Notes under the pieces: model-generated
Told to the model about the DNA's origin: nothing
Database searches by the model: none
Seen by the model: only the letters and a program-made list of their open reading frames with translations
Program-made: the position numbers and the translations under genes
Assembly (NCBI GenBank): GCA_002439755.1
Contig: DJPH01000026.1
Coordinates: 957-25,094 of the forward strand
DNA: 24,138 bases
From: Prevotellaceae bacterium UBA6417
GTDB lineage: Bacteria > Bacteroidota > Bacteroidia > Bacteroidales > Bacteroidaceae
Direction: 5' to 3'
Shown: positions 1 through 8,124 of the stretch, piece after piece
Layout: each line of letters opens with the position of its first letter
Position numbering within the stretch: position 1 is the first letter of the stretch

Positions 1-29
1 TTTATGATGTTTCAAAATAAAAAATCAGT

Positions 30-1493
30 TCAATTGTTTCCAAACAGTCCGCCCACAGACTTTTGCAAATAAATTCCCGTAAGTTTTACATCAATTTCGG
101 CATCCAGTTTTTCCGAACAAGCCTGTAACCATGCCGTTTGAGCTTCCAACATATCGGATGCCGCTATAACGCCTTCATGAAAACCGACATCGGCATAACG
201 AAGATTCTCATCCGCCTTTTCCTGGTTTTTTCGAGCCATCAGCAACTTCTTCTGCGCTTCATCAACCTTAAATCTGGCCTGATTGATTTGAAGATTCACC
301 TTTTCTTTCGCATCCTGCAACAGATAGCGTTGGTTCTGAGCCAATGCACGAGCGGCACGCAAACGATAGCGTCCCTCACCCCACTGCAAAATGGGTACAT
401 GCAGAGCAACGCCTATACTGAAATTGCCGGAAAACTTGTTCCGGAAGCCGTTATACACATTCGGATTGCTCAAATTATACGCGCCAAAAGCCGACAATAC
501 CGGCAAATTGGAAGCCTTGACCAGCTTTACATTCTCGTCGGAAATCTTCACAGCTTCGGAAAGAGCCCTCAAATCATGCCGACGGCTATATGCAGTCAAG
601 GTATCAGGACGTTGCAAAGAAACCTCAACAGGCAATTCTGTCTTATTTTCATCGGCCAGCTGAATCCGGGCATTCACAGGCAGCCCGCAAATCTGGCAAA
701 GCAACATCCGCGCAAGACTTAAGCCGTCATTGACTTTTACAAGCGACATCTCAGCCTCGTTAAGTTTGACGCGGACTGTGAGTGTAGCCGCCTTGGTTGC
801 TATACCTTCCTGATGCATCTTCTGAATGTCAGAATCCAGTTTGTCAAGCATCTTCACGTAGCCCTCTGCCAAACGCTTCTTACCGGCCAACGAAACGACC
901 TGCCAATAAGCCTGATCGACACTGTAAACAATCTCTTCCAGCATTTGATCATGTTGTTCACCCAACAAACGGCTTGTGTATCTGGTGATATTGTCATATG
1001 CTTTGATGCGCCCTCCAAAATAAACAGGCTGTGTCAGCATCAAAGAGCCCGCATACATATTATAAGTGCTGGTTTTAAAAGCATCGACAACCCGGCTGCC
1101 CAAGCCATTCAATGTAGAGACCAACGGTGTTCCGAGACTTTCCAAAAGCGGAACAAGTTCGGGATACTGGGAAGCCATATTCTGTGCTATCTCCGAAAGG
1201 CCGGCTCCAGCCGATGTCCCCAAAGAAGCAAGTTGATTGCGTGTTTCTTTTGAAAGCAAATGAACAGACTTCTGATTCCACACATAGCCGGCTGTCAAAC
1301 CGACCTTCGGCAAATAATTCGTACGCGCGGCCTTATGCTCATTCTGCGCAGCCTCCAAATTGTTTCGCGAAATCAGCAGCTGCTTGTTGCTACGCATCGC
1401 CAAATTGCGGCAACTGTCCAAGTTCAAAATCCGTTGCCCATATGAATTCAAAGCTACCCACATGAGGCATAAAACACCTACTACCTTCCTCAT
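30..1493 (-). CDS. TolC-family outer-membrane efflux protein
   Basis: This is an outer-membrane channel of the TolC/OEP family, which pairs with inner-membrane pumps and periplasmic adaptors to export small molecules. From the chosen ATG it is 487 aa, normal for the family. The frame is open 14 codons further upstream, but that stretch overlaps the promoter, while the chosen start gives a typical signal peptide (MRKVVGVLCLMWVALNSYGQ). The mature protein shows two long coiled-coil-rich OEP repeats. The first contains a TQPVYFGGRI beta-segment and an EGIATKAATLTVRVKLNEAEM-like helix (AT-rich heptads). The second contains VPILQWGEGRYR and, near the C-terminus, EGVIAASDMLEAQ. An insert rich in Gly, Ser and Leu at about residues 75-130 looks longer than in E. 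coli TolC. Adaptor and pump genes often follow in Bacteroidetes; here they would lie beyond the left edge, so the substrate cannot be inferred. Confidence 0.93.
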   Translation of the reverse strand: MRKVVGVLCLMWVALNSYGQRILNLDSCRNLAMRSNKQLLISRNNLEAAQNEHKAARTNYLPKVGLTAGYVWNQKSVHLLSKETRNQLASLGTSAGAGLSEIAQNMASQYPELVPLLESLGTPLVSTLNGLGSRVVDAFKTSTYNMYAGSLMLTQPVYFGGRIKAYDNITRYTSRLLGEQHDQMLEEIVYSVDQAYWQVVSLAGKKRLAEGYVKMLDKLDSDIQKMHQEGIATKAATLTVRVKLNEAEMSLVKVNDGLSLARMLLCQICGLPVNARIQLADENKTELPVEVSLQRPDTLTAYSRRHDLRALSEAVKISDENVKLVKASNLPVLSAFGAYNLSNPNVYNGFRNKFSGNFSIGVALHVPILQWGEGRYRLRAARALAQNQRYLLQDAKEKVNLQINQARFKVDEAQKKLLMARKNQEKADENLRYADVGFHEGVIAASDMLEAQTAWLQACSEKLDAEIDVKLTGIYLQKSVGGLFGNN

Positions 1494-1522
1494 TATAATA
1501 TATTTCGATGTTAAACTTTCGG

Positions 1523-1530
1523 CAAAAGTA
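1523..1530 (-). promoter_or_regulatory. Promoter -7 box of the TolC-family gene
   Basis: On the minus strand this reads TACTTTTG, a match to the Bacteroidetes -7 consensus TAnnTTTG, about 30 bases before the start codon. No clear TTTG lies at the usual 19-21 base distance upstream, so only the -7 part is supported. Confidence 0.5.
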
Positions 1531-1646
1531 CACATTCAAAACGACATATATCATTATCAAAGAAGAAAAAGCGAATTTTGGCAATATATCGAAGAATTAT
1601 AGGCAAAAATCTTGGCATCAAAAGTACATGTACCGCAAAAAACACC

Positions 1647-1654
1647 TAACTTTG
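1647..1654 (+). promoter_or_regulatory. Promoter -7 box of the ricin/GH43/SGNH operon
   Basis: TAACTTTG matches the Bacteroidetes -7 consensus and lies 25 bases before the first start codon of the operon, predicting a leader of roughly 20 bases. The -33 element is not evident. It lies back to back with the TolC-family promoter, so about 185 bases separate the two start codons. Confidence 0.55.
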
Positions 1655-1679
1655 CGATACCAAACAGATTTGCTCTATT

Positions 1680-2396
1680 ATGAAGAAATATCCACTCATA
1701 GCCTTGCTGTTTTTCTATTACGGACTTTCGGCAGGAGCCCAAGAAGAAAAGACCTATTATCGCATCATGAGCGCAAAGCCGAGCTTTGCAGGCAAGTGCA
1801 TCCAAGACCATTCAAACACGAACGGTGCCGACGATTACCTGATAGAAGACTGGAATGCGGACAACAAACGCCAAGAATGGGATTTGATTCCGGCAGATGA
1901 CAATGACAATTCGCTCTATTATATCCGCAATCGCAATTCACGAAGATATATAGGACAAGTTACGACTTTGGTAGACAACAAATACTACTATACAGCAAGC
2001 ACGCCCGCGTTATCATCAAGTCCGAAGTGGACTATCACCGAGATTGGCGATGACATGGTTACATTCAGCACAACTGACGAATATGGCGTAGTACGTTTCC
2101 TGAACGCAGCCGACCTGAAAAAGAGCCCCGAACGCATCTACTCGGCCAAGGCTGCGAAAAAAACAGGATTCGCATGGAAAATCATTGATGCAAAAAAAGA
2201 CCCAACGACCATTAAAAGCCAAACAGGCCAAAAGACCAAGGTGTCAACATTGAACGGGCATATCATCGTTGCAGGAACAGACGACTATACAATCAGCGAC
2301 CTGCAGGGACGCAACATAAGCCCTGACAATGGATTGCCAAAAGGTGTATATATCGTAACCACAAAAGACGAATCATTCAAAGTACTTATCAAATAA
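1680..2396 (+). CDS. Secreted ricin-type beta-trefoil protein with a T9SS-like C-terminal tail
   Basis: This 238-aa protein is probably a secreted carbohydrate-binding module protein. Residues 1-20 form a signal peptide ending in SAGA. Residues about 24-172 carry three imperfect repeats of ricin-lectin character, each closing with a Trp in a short beta-strand: QEWDLI (W67), PKWTIT (W117) and FAWKII (W166). This is the three-lobed beta-trefoil pattern of RICIN domains. From about residue 187 a tail contains YTISDLQGRNIS, GLPKGVYIV and FKVLIK, resembling type A C-terminal sorting domains of the type IX secretion system. No enzymatic motif is seen. It starts the operon and ends 4 bases before the GH43 gene, so it probably binds the glycan that its neighbours attack. 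The lectin assignment rests on pattern, and the T9SS role is an inference because no T9SS gene lies in the window. Confidence 0.7.
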   Translation: MKKYPLIALLFFYYGLSAGAQEEKTYYRIMSAKPSFAGKCIQDHSNTNGADDYLIEDWNADNKRQEWDLIPADDNDNSLYYIRNRNSRRYIGQVTTLVDNKYYYTASTPALSSSPKWTITEIGDDMVTFSTTDEYGVVRFLNAADLKKSPERIYSAKAAKKTGFAWKIIDAKKDPTTIKSQTGQKTKVSTLNGHIIVAGTDDYTISDLQGRNISPDNGLPKGVYIVTTKDESFKVLIK

Positions 2397-2400
2397 ATCC

Positions 2401-3405
2401 ATGAGACTCACACACACGACTTTGGCTTTATGCCTCTTGTTCTTGGCAAAAACAGTTGCCATCAAGGCACAAGTGCTGACCTCCGTTGCACAAGGTGGCA
2501 CTTATTATTCCAATCCCATCATAGCCAGTGATGCTCCCGACCCGACCATCATCAAAGGCGATGACAACCTTTATTATCTGTTCGGCACAGGCGGTAGCGT
2601 TTTCCGCTCACAGAACCTCATCAATTGGGTAAGATTGAGCTATGCTTTCGAAAGAGCTCCATCGTTTGTAAAAGGAACAAATGCGGTTTGGGCCATGGAT
2701 GCAAACAAAATAGGAGACAGATATGTCATGTACTTTGCTTCTTCGGTATGGGGAGGAGTAGACAGCTGCGGCATCGGAGTTGCCTATTCCAGCAAGCCGC
2801 AAGGCCCCTACAAATTCGTTAACCCGGGCGGAAAAATGTTTTACAGCTATGAAGTAGGCGTCACCAACAGCATCGATCCTTTCTATATTGAAGACGATGG
2901 AAAGAAATATCTGTTTTGGGGCAGCTTCTACGGGATTTACGGCATTGAGCTGAGCGATGACGGACTGAGTATCAAAAAGGGAGCAAAGAAAATAAAAATC
3001 GCAGGAAACGCCTACGAAGGCACATACATTTATAAACGCAACGGTTATTATTATTTCTTCGGATCGACCGGCAGTTGCTGTGAAGGAGCAAAAAGTACCT
3101 ACACGACTGTCTATGCCCGTTCAAAGAACCTGTTCGGTCCCTATTTTTCCAGCAATGGCGGACGGCTTTTAGATAATAAGCACGACATCCTGATAAAAGG
3201 CAACGACCAATGGGCCGGCACCGGACATAATGCTGAAATCATTGAAGACAAGAACGGTGATACATGGATGCCTTATCATGCCTACAGCAAATCCAAGCCC
3301 GAAGAAGGACGCATGGTATTGCTTGACCGCATACTTTGGAAAAATGATTGGCCTTACGTTCTGAAAAAGCAGCCATCCAATCAATCGGCACGCCCCAAAC
3401 TCTGA
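2401..3405 (+). CDS. Glycoside hydrolase family 43 (arabinosidase/xylosidase type)
   Basis: This is a 334-aa secreted five-bladed beta-propeller hydrolase of family GH43, which attacks alpha-L-arabinose or beta-xylose linkages in plant polysaccharides such as arabinan or arabinoxylan. A signal peptide (residues 1-23, ending VAIKA) precedes the catalytic domain. The three expected acidic residues are visible: the base D47 in DAPDPT, the pKa modulator D159 in NSIDPF, and the general acid E206 in AYEGTYI. A conserved His follows in AGTGHNAEI, a position that often binds a metal in this family. There is no lipobox, extra module or C-terminal sorting tail. It sits 4 bases after the ricin-type gene and 26 bases before an SGNH esterase, so the three are surely cotranscribed. 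The exact substrate cannot be read from sequence; arabinan or arabinoxylan is the best guess. Confidence 0.9.
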   Translation: MRLTHTTLALCLLFLAKTVAIKAQVLTSVAQGGTYYSNPIIASDAPDPTIIKGDDNLYYLFGTGGSVFRSQNLINWVRLSYAFERAPSFVKGTNAVWAMDANKIGDRYVMYFASSVWGGVDSCGIGVAYSSKPQGPYKFVNPGGKMFYSYEVGVTNSIDPFYIEDDGKKYLFWGSFYGIYGIELSDDGLSIKKGAKKIKIAGNAYEGTYIYKRNGYYYFFGSTGSCCEGAKSTYTTVYARSKNLFGPYFSSNGGRLLDNKHDILIKGNDQWAGTGHNAEIIEDKNGDTWMPYHAYSKSKPEEGRMVLLDRILWKNDWPYVLKKQPSNQSARPKL

Positions 3406-3431
3406 GTTAAGCTTTCAAACACATAAGATTC

Positions 3432-4136
3432 ATGAGAACAACTATTATCAAAAACTCTCTGCTTGTTTTAGCCATCGTACTATCGGGCATGAGCCTGCAT
3501 GCACAAAAGCCGAAAGCCGATTACGGCAACATACAGCGATATGCCCAAAGCAATGCTGAACTGCCGGCACCGAAGAAAGGCGAGAAACGCGTTGTGTTTC
3601 TCGGCAATTCCATCACACAAGGCTGGGCGGAAAAGCATCCTGAATTTTTCAAGAAATATGGATACATAGGCCGCGGCATCAGCGGACAGACTTCGTATAA
3701 CTTTTTGCTGCGCTTCAGAGAAGATGTAGTGAAATTGCAACCGAAATTAGTTGTCATCAATGCCGGAACAAATGACGTAGCAGAAAATTCCTGCACTTAC
3801 AATGAAGAACATACCATGGGCAATATCATTACAATGGTTGAGATTGCCAAATTCCACAAAATCAAAGTCATCTTAACTTCCGTATTGCCTGCTGCCGGTT
3901 TTGGATGGAACAAAAGCATCACAGATGCACCGGCAAAGATCAAAGCGCTTAATATGCGCATCAAGGCTTATGCCAAAGCCAACAAAATACCCTATGTAGA
4001 TTATTATACACCTTTGGTAGACAGCGATGGGAAGACGCTCAATCCCAAATATTCCAATGACGGGGTTCACCCCACTGAAGCGGGATATGACATTATGGAG
4101 TCCATCATAGTTCCTGCCATCAAAAAATATTTGTAA
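3432..4136 (+). CDS. Secreted SGNH/GDSL-family hydrolase (esterase)
   Basis: This 234-aa SGNH-fold esterase has a signal peptide (residues 1-24, ending SLHA). All the family blocks are present: the nucleophile Ser60 in FLGNSITQGW (block I), Gly85 in GRGISGQTS (block II), Asn114 in NAGTNDVAE (block III), and Asp210/His213 in SNDGVHPTEAGY (block V). This form resembles the PAF-acetylhydrolase or rhamnogalacturonan-acetylesterase branch. As the third gene of a glycan-degrading operon it most plausibly removes acetyl or other acyl groups so that the GH43 enzyme can reach its substrate. That role is inferred from context, since the family also includes lipases and other acyl hydrolases. The gene ends 8 bases before the strong terminator hairpin. 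Confidence 0.9.
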   Translation: MRTTIIKNSLLVLAIVLSGMSLHAQKPKADYGNIQRYAQSNAELPAPKKGEKRVVFLGNSITQGWAEKHPEFFKKYGYIGRGISGQTSYNFLLRFREDVVKLQPKLVVINAGTNDVAENSCTYNEEHTMGNIITMVEIAKFHKIKVILTSVLPAAGFGWNKSITDAPAKIKALNMRIKAYAKANKIPYVDYYTPLVDSDGKTLNPKYSNDGVHPTEAGYDIMESIIVPAIKKYL

Positions 4137-4144
4137 TCGTAAGG

Positions 4145-4192
4145 AACAGAGCGGGCCGCCATCGCTGACGATGGCGGCCCGCTCTGTTTTTT
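4145..4192 (+). terminator. Strong intrinsic terminator between convergent units
   Basis: A perfect 20-bp inverted repeat (4145-4164 with 4169-4188), with a CTGA loop and a GC-rich core (GCGGGCCGCCATCG), runs into TTTTTT at 4187-4192. It ends the ricin/GH43/SGNH operon. The convergent glsB gene stops only 11 bases beyond, so the hairpin probably also blocks leftward transcription, although on the minus strand the U-tract after it is poor. Confidence 0.93.
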
Positions 4193-4202
4193 GTTTGCCG
4201 GT

Positions 4203-5192
4203 TTAACCGCGTGTAAGCGGTGAAGTCAACAAATCCTTTAATACATTGATGGAATCAGGATGCTCACGCACAAAAGAATCTATATGGCGCACACGTTTTT
4301 CGGCCAATATTTCATCAATGGCAATCAGTATTCCTGTCTCTTCAACATTACCAAACGATTCATTGACAGCTGTCCCGAAAACGCGCATCGTAGGACTCAG
4401 CCCCATATAGGCGTTCACAAGCGGAGGTATATTGAAGCCCAATTCGCGCACAGCGGCATTCAGTATCCTGTAGTCAGCTTTAAAAGAGTCTTCCTTGAAA
4501 AGCGCTTTCAATTTGTCCGTATCGGTTTCCAGCCTGACAGGATTGATAGGTGTAACCAAATGGTCCTTGTCTTGAAAATGCTTTTGCAGAAAATACAATA
4601 TCATGTCACGCCCTGTTTTATTGAACGACGGATACATGGTCATTTTACCGAAGAAATATTTCAGGTTTGGCATTACTACGGTCAAAGCACCGAGCCCATC
4701 CCATAAGTTATCGAGAGCGAACAGACTTTTTGCTGCAGTCCTACGTGTGTTCTGGTATTCCAGCGTAACGAAAGAGCGTCCCAATTCAACCGTCTGCTTC
4801 ATGTAATTATCCATAAACTCCTTGCTGAAATGGAACATGTGGGATGTGGCCAAAACAGGCTGTCCGTCACTGTCTATCGCAACTTCATCACCGGGCAGGT
4901 AGCGATAGCCGCCAACAATCTCTTCGTCCTCCGGATTCCATACGATCAATTGCTTGTATGGATGGTCGCATGTATCAAAATAGTCCAAATCCAAACTTTT
5001 CCCTGTTCCGCCACCGGCCACCCGGAATGCTATTTCGCGCAACCGTCCAATCTCTTTCAAGACATTAGGAGAATCCTGCCATGTCACGATATAGATTTCA
5101 TTGTTGCTTTTGTTTGTATGCCGAAGCCGGCGTTCGGGCGTAAGTTCCTTTTTCAACAAAGTTCTGTCAATCGGATCAATTATTTTTTCCAT
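4203..5192 (-). CDS. glsB: GlsB-like glycine N-acyltransferase (hemolysin-type GNAT)
   Basis: This 329-aa protein belongs to the 'putative hemolysin' acyl-ACP N-acyltransferase family related to OlsB. It would transfer a 3-hydroxy fatty acyl group to the amino group of glycine, the first step of glycine-lipid synthesis at the inner membrane. Visible segments are VGGYRYLPGDE (GNAT core), a following VELGRSFV and a conserved GLSPTM near residue 270. The frame could start two codons earlier at TTG, but the ATG at 5192 is preferred. It lies 22 bases after the glsA-like gene on the same strand. In Bacteroides thetaiotaomicron adjacent glsB and glsA genes were shown to make glycine lipids, and this pair matches them in kind, so the assignment combines family and context. 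The older 'hemolysin' label has no support here. Confidence 0.8.
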   Translation of the reverse strand: MEKIIDPIDRTLLKKELTPERRLRHTNKSNNEIYIVTWQDSPNVLKEIGRLREIAFRVAGGGTGKSLDLDYFDTCDHPYKQLIVWNPEDEEIVGGYRYLPGDEVAIDSDGQPVLATSHMFHFSKEFMDNYMKQTVELGRSFVTLEYQNTRRTAAKSLFALDNLWDGLGALTVVMPNLKYFFGKMTMYPSFNKTGRDMILYFLQKHFQDKDHLVTPINPVRLETDTDKLKALFKEDSFKADYRILNAAVRELGFNIPPLVNAYMGLSPTMRVFGTAVNESFGNVEETGILIAIDEILAEKRVRHIDSFVREHPDSINVLKDLLTSPLTRG

Positions 5193-5214
5193 CGTCAAAG
5201 GTCGTTTTTCTATT

Positions 5215-6039
5215 CTACAAATGATATACGATGTCTTCTACGTATTTTGCCCACTCTGATGCCGGCCGCGAATGGTCGAACTTTTGCCAGGAAATCGGTT
5301 TCCCTATTCTGATTTCAAATGATTTGTGGACGTTCTTATACATTTCGTCAACGAGAAACAACATAGCTATATTGAATTTCAATCCCAGCATAGAGCTGAT
5401 GTTAGCCAAACGGTAAAAGAATGATGAATTTTCACCGCTAAAATGAATCGGCACTATATCGCGTTGCGTTTCCACGCTTTTTGTGATAAAAGTCTTGGTC
5501 CAGGGCAAATCCTTTACTACTCCGTTATGGCGGCGCGAACATATTCTGGCAGGAAACATCAGTACCTGCATATCTGAATGGAACGTATCATAAACCAACT
5601 GGGGAAACGAGCGGCTTTGGCGGCCGGTGATATTGACAGGTACTCCTACAGGACGCAATCCCGGCAGATTCATAAGCAAATCATTGAGCAGATAACGAAT
5701 CTTCCCATCGTAATGAGAACCTATGAGAGCCCCCAATGCAACGCCATCACCCCCACCAAGCGGATGATTGGATACAAACGTATAGAGACGGCCATCGTTG
5801 GGCGGAAGATTTTCTTCTCCGACAACTGTCAAGTGCATGTCTAAATATTTTACGCAAGACTTCAGCCACTCTACACCGGTTTCGCTCTTGTGGGCATCTA
5901 AAAATTTATTTACTTCGTCTTGATGAACGATGTGTTTCAGCCACGCAACAACAAAACGCGGCACATATCGTGCCTTTGCTCCAGCCTTGTCGCGCAAAAT
6001 TTTGTCGATATCGACAATAAGTCCTTTCTCTTGCGGCAT
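5215..6039 (-). CDS. glsA: GlsA-like O-acyltransferase (PlsC/LPLAT fold)
   Basis: This 274-aa acyltransferase has the PlsC/LPLAT fold. It would add the second acyl chain to the hydroxyl group of N-acyl-glycine made by the neighbouring GlsB-like enzyme. The catalytic block is SNHPLGGGDG (H92, D98), which has five residues between His and Asp rather than the four of the usual HX4D motif. From memory, relatives in Bacteroidetes look the same, so I read it as family-typical rather than damaged. A second conserved block, MFPARICSRR, lies near residue 183, where PlsC-type enzymes bind the phosphate or head group. No signal peptide or clear membrane helix is seen. It is the first gene of the two-gene unit and has its own promoter. 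Confidence 0.8.
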   Translation of the reverse strand: MPQEKGLIVDIDKILRDKAGAKARYVPRFVVAWLKHIVHQDEVNKFLDAHKSETGVEWLKSCVKYLDMHLTVVGEENLPPNDGRLYTFVSNHPLGGGDGVALGALIGSHYDGKIRYLLNDLLMNLPGLRPVGVPVNITGRQSRSFPQLVYDTFHSDMQVLMFPARICSRRHNGVVKDLPWTKTFITKSVETQRDIVPIHFSGENSSFFYRLANISSMLGLKFNIAMLFLVDEMYKNVHKSFEIRIGKPISWQKFDHSRPASEWAKYVEDIVYHL

Positions 6040-6056
6040 TTTCTTTATCTGAACTA

Positions 6057-6064
6057 CAAAAGTA
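6057..6064 (-). promoter_or_regulatory. Promoter -7 box of glsA-glsB
   Basis: On the minus strand this reads TACTTTTG, matching TAnnTTTG, 17 bases before the glsA start codon. The transcript leader would be only about 10-15 bases. No TTTG is found at the ideal upstream distance. Confidence 0.5.
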
Positions 6065-6181
6065 CACTTTTTTCCAGCAACACCTCTTATATTGTTAAGA
6101 ATATCCCATTACAAAAACTTTTTTTAAGACAATCGCTTTTCTCTCTTTTTATCCCGTTGACTATAAAAGCCTCATCGAGAG

Positions 6182-6212
6182 TTGATGTTTTTACAGCATT
6201 TTGCTAACTTTG
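6182..6212 (+). promoter_or_regulatory. Promoter of the peptide transporter gene
   Basis: TTG (6182-6184), 20 bases, then TAACTTTG (6205-6212) fit the Bacteroidetes promoter consensus well. The predicted leader is about 85-90 bases, A-rich and without a Shine-Dalgarno sequence. The 267 bases between glsA and this gene hold nothing else that I can recognise. Confidence 0.7.
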
Positions 6213-6306
6213 CAAGCGTAATAATTCAAAATCGTAAGTCAACACTTCTGCCAGACACCACAAAACAGGCAAAAACCCGAACACAAAAAATTAAAATATC
6301 ATCATC

Positions 6307-7827
6307 ATGTTTGAAGGACAACCTAAAGCACTTTATGCGCTAAGTTTAGCTAACACCGGCGAGCGTTTCGGCTATTATACGATGCTTGCCGTTTTCGTTT
6401 TATTTTTGAGAGCCAATTTCGGGCTCGCCCATGAAACTGCCGGCCTCATCTACAGCACGTTTCTCGGATTCGTATACTTCCTGCCGTTCTTCGGCGGCAT
6501 CCTGGCCGACAAGTTCGGATACGGAAAAATGGTCACCATCGGCATCTTTATCATGTTTTTCGGTTATCTTTTCCTTTCCATTCCCTTGGGAGGCGGCTCT
6601 GTCGCCCTGGCCTGCATGCTCGGAGCCCTGCTGCTCATCAGTACCGGAACAGGTTTGTTCAAAGGAAACCTGCAAGTAATGATAGGAAACCTTTATGACA
6701 GCCCGGAACTCCAAGACAAGCGCGACTCTGCATTTTCCATCTTCTATATGGCCATCAATGTTGGTGCCCTGTTTGCACCGACTGCAGCCGTCAAAATCAT
6801 GGAATGGGCACAAACGACATTAAACGTAAGCGTGGCCGATTCCTACCATTTCGCTTTCGCAGTAGCTTGCGCATCGCTCATCGTTTCCATTGCCATCTAC
6901 TACTGTTTCCGTTCAACATTCCGTCACGCCGAAGGCGGCAAGAAGAAAGCCGAAGCAATACTTAACAATGCCCAAAAGCCACAAGCCGACGACACAAAGG
7001 CGCGCATCATCGCCCTTTGCCTTGTTTTTGCCGTTGTACTGTTTTTCTGGATGGCTTTCCATCAAAACGGCCTTACATTAACCTACTTTGCCGATGAATT
7101 CACGGCCAAAAGCTCTTCGGGCATCCAAAGCATGGCTTTTGACGTGACCAATCTCGTGCTTTGCATCGTCATCATCTATGCTCTTTTCGCTCTATTCCAA
7201 AGCAAAACAGGAAAAGGCAAAGGCATCGCCGGCATCATTATTCTTGCCTCGGCAGCTGCATTGGTATGGAAGTATTCGCTTATTGAAGGACCGGTAGCTG
7301 TAAATGCCCCGATATTCCAGCAATTCAATCCCTGCTTTGTAGTGGCACTTACACCGGTCAGCATTGCCCTGTTCGGCTGGCTGGCCAAGAAAAAGAAGGA
7401 ACCGTCGGCTCCTCGCAAAATTGCCCTCGGCATGTTAGTGGCCGCCGTTGCATATCTCGTGATGGCCATCGGGTCGGCCGACCTTTTGAGCCCGACACAA
7501 CAGGCCCAGGCCATCAGCGATGGCACAGCCACGTTCGCTTCACCCAATTGGCTCATCTCGACCTACCTTATCCTTACATTCGGCGAACTGCTGCTATCGC
7601 CCATGGGCATCAGCTTTGTTAGTAAAGTGGCACCCCAAAAATACAAGGGCATGATGATGGGCGGTTGGTTCGTAGCCACAGCCATCGGCAACCTGCTGGT
7701 CAGCGTAGGCGGCTATTTATGGGGCAATCTGCCGCTTTGGGTAGTTTGGGGAGTATTCATCGCCCTCTGTCTCCTCAGCGCGCTTTTCATGTTCAGCATC
7801 ATGAAGCGCCTCGAAAAAGTCTGCTGA
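6307..7827 (+). CDS. Peptide MFS transporter of the POT/PTR2 family
   Basis: This 506-aa integral membrane protein of the proton-coupled oligopeptide transporter family imports di- and tripeptides across the inner membrane. The TM1 motif reads NTGERFGYY (residues 16-24), the bacterial POT ExxERFxYY motif with Asn in place of the first Glu. The second PTR2 signature appears as FSIFYMAINVGAL, and TM10 carries FGELLLSPMG. Hydrophobic helices fill the chain, with a short hydrophilic loop after TM6 (about residues 203-230) and another around residues 360-375. Its length fits 12-14 helices. It has its own promoter upstream and hairpin terminator downstream, so it is probably monocistronic. The substrate is inferred from family only. 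Confidence 0.92.
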   Translation: MFEGQPKALYALSLANTGERFGYYTMLAVFVLFLRANFGLAHETAGLIYSTFLGFVYFLPFFGGILADKFGYGKMVTIGIFIMFFGYLFLSIPLGGGSVALACMLGALLLISTGTGLFKGNLQVMIGNLYDSPELQDKRDSAFSIFYMAINVGALFAPTAAVKIMEWAQTTLNVSVADSYHFAFAVACASLIVSIAIYYCFRSTFRHAEGGKKKAEAILNNAQKPQADDTKARIIALCLVFAVVLFFWMAFHQNGLTLTYFADEFTAKSSSGIQSMAFDVTNLVLCIVIIYALFALFQSKTGKGKGIAGIIILASAAALVWKYSLIEGPVAVNAPIFQQFNPCFVVALTPVSIALFGWLAKKKKEPSAPRKIALGMLVAAVAYLVMAIGSADLLSPTQQAQAISDGTATFASPNWLISTYLILTFGELLLSPMGISFVSKVAPQKYKGMMMGGWFVATAIGNLLVSVGGYLWGNLPLWVVWGVFIALCLLSALFMFSIMKRLEKVC

Positions 7828-7851
7828 CACATTTTCCCGCAAACACGCCGC

Positions 7852-7896
7852 ACGGCATTCCGACAAGCATCAAGGCTCATCGGAATGCCGTTTTTT
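7852..7896 (+). terminator. Terminator after the peptide transporter gene
   Basis: ACGGCATTCCGA (7852-7863) pairs perfectly with TCGGAATGCCGT (7880-7891) and is followed by TTTTT (7892-7896). The 16-base loop can form a short inner AGC/GCT pairing. Confidence 0.85.
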
Positions 7897-7914
7897 CGTA
7901 GGGAGAAAAACAAA

Positions 7915-7954
7915 AGCAAAACGCAGAAAATCAGAAAGCAAACGCAGAAAATCA
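7915..7954 (+). repeat. Short direct repeat in the spacer before murG
   Basis: AAACGCAGAAAATCA occurs at 7919-7933 and again at 7940-7954 (21-base spacing), within an A/G-rich stretch. The rest of the 297-base spacer (7828-8124) holds the transporter terminator and the murG promoter. I see no gene in it. Confidence 0.6.
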
Positions 7955-8088
7955 AGGCTGACACCGACCAAAGAGCCACGATGGGCAAAAGAGCATCTCA
8001 CCATCACGATGCAAGAGCAGAAGCATAACGGCAGAAGATTTTTCAAGAGAAAAAAAAGATTTATCGGGCCGAAACGGAAAATTATTGC

Positions 8089-8096
8089 TATTTTTG
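8089..8096 (+). promoter_or_regulatory. Promoter -7 box of the murG-ftsZ cluster
   Basis: TATTTTTG matches TAnnTTTG 28 bases before murG. The -33 element is not clear. Its position after a strong terminator supports murG being the first gene of a new transcription unit. Confidence 0.5.
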
Positions 8097-8124
8097 CTGA
8101 ATTACAGAAAGTAGACACATCAGT

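Noticed and set aside
7915..7954. CRISPR-like repeat
   Set aside because: There are only two copies of 15 bases at 21-base spacing in low-complexity DNA; this is not an array.
7980..8027. A 15-codon frame (MGKRASHHHDARAEA) before murG
   Set aside because: It is too short, with no start signal or conservation evidence that I can judge.
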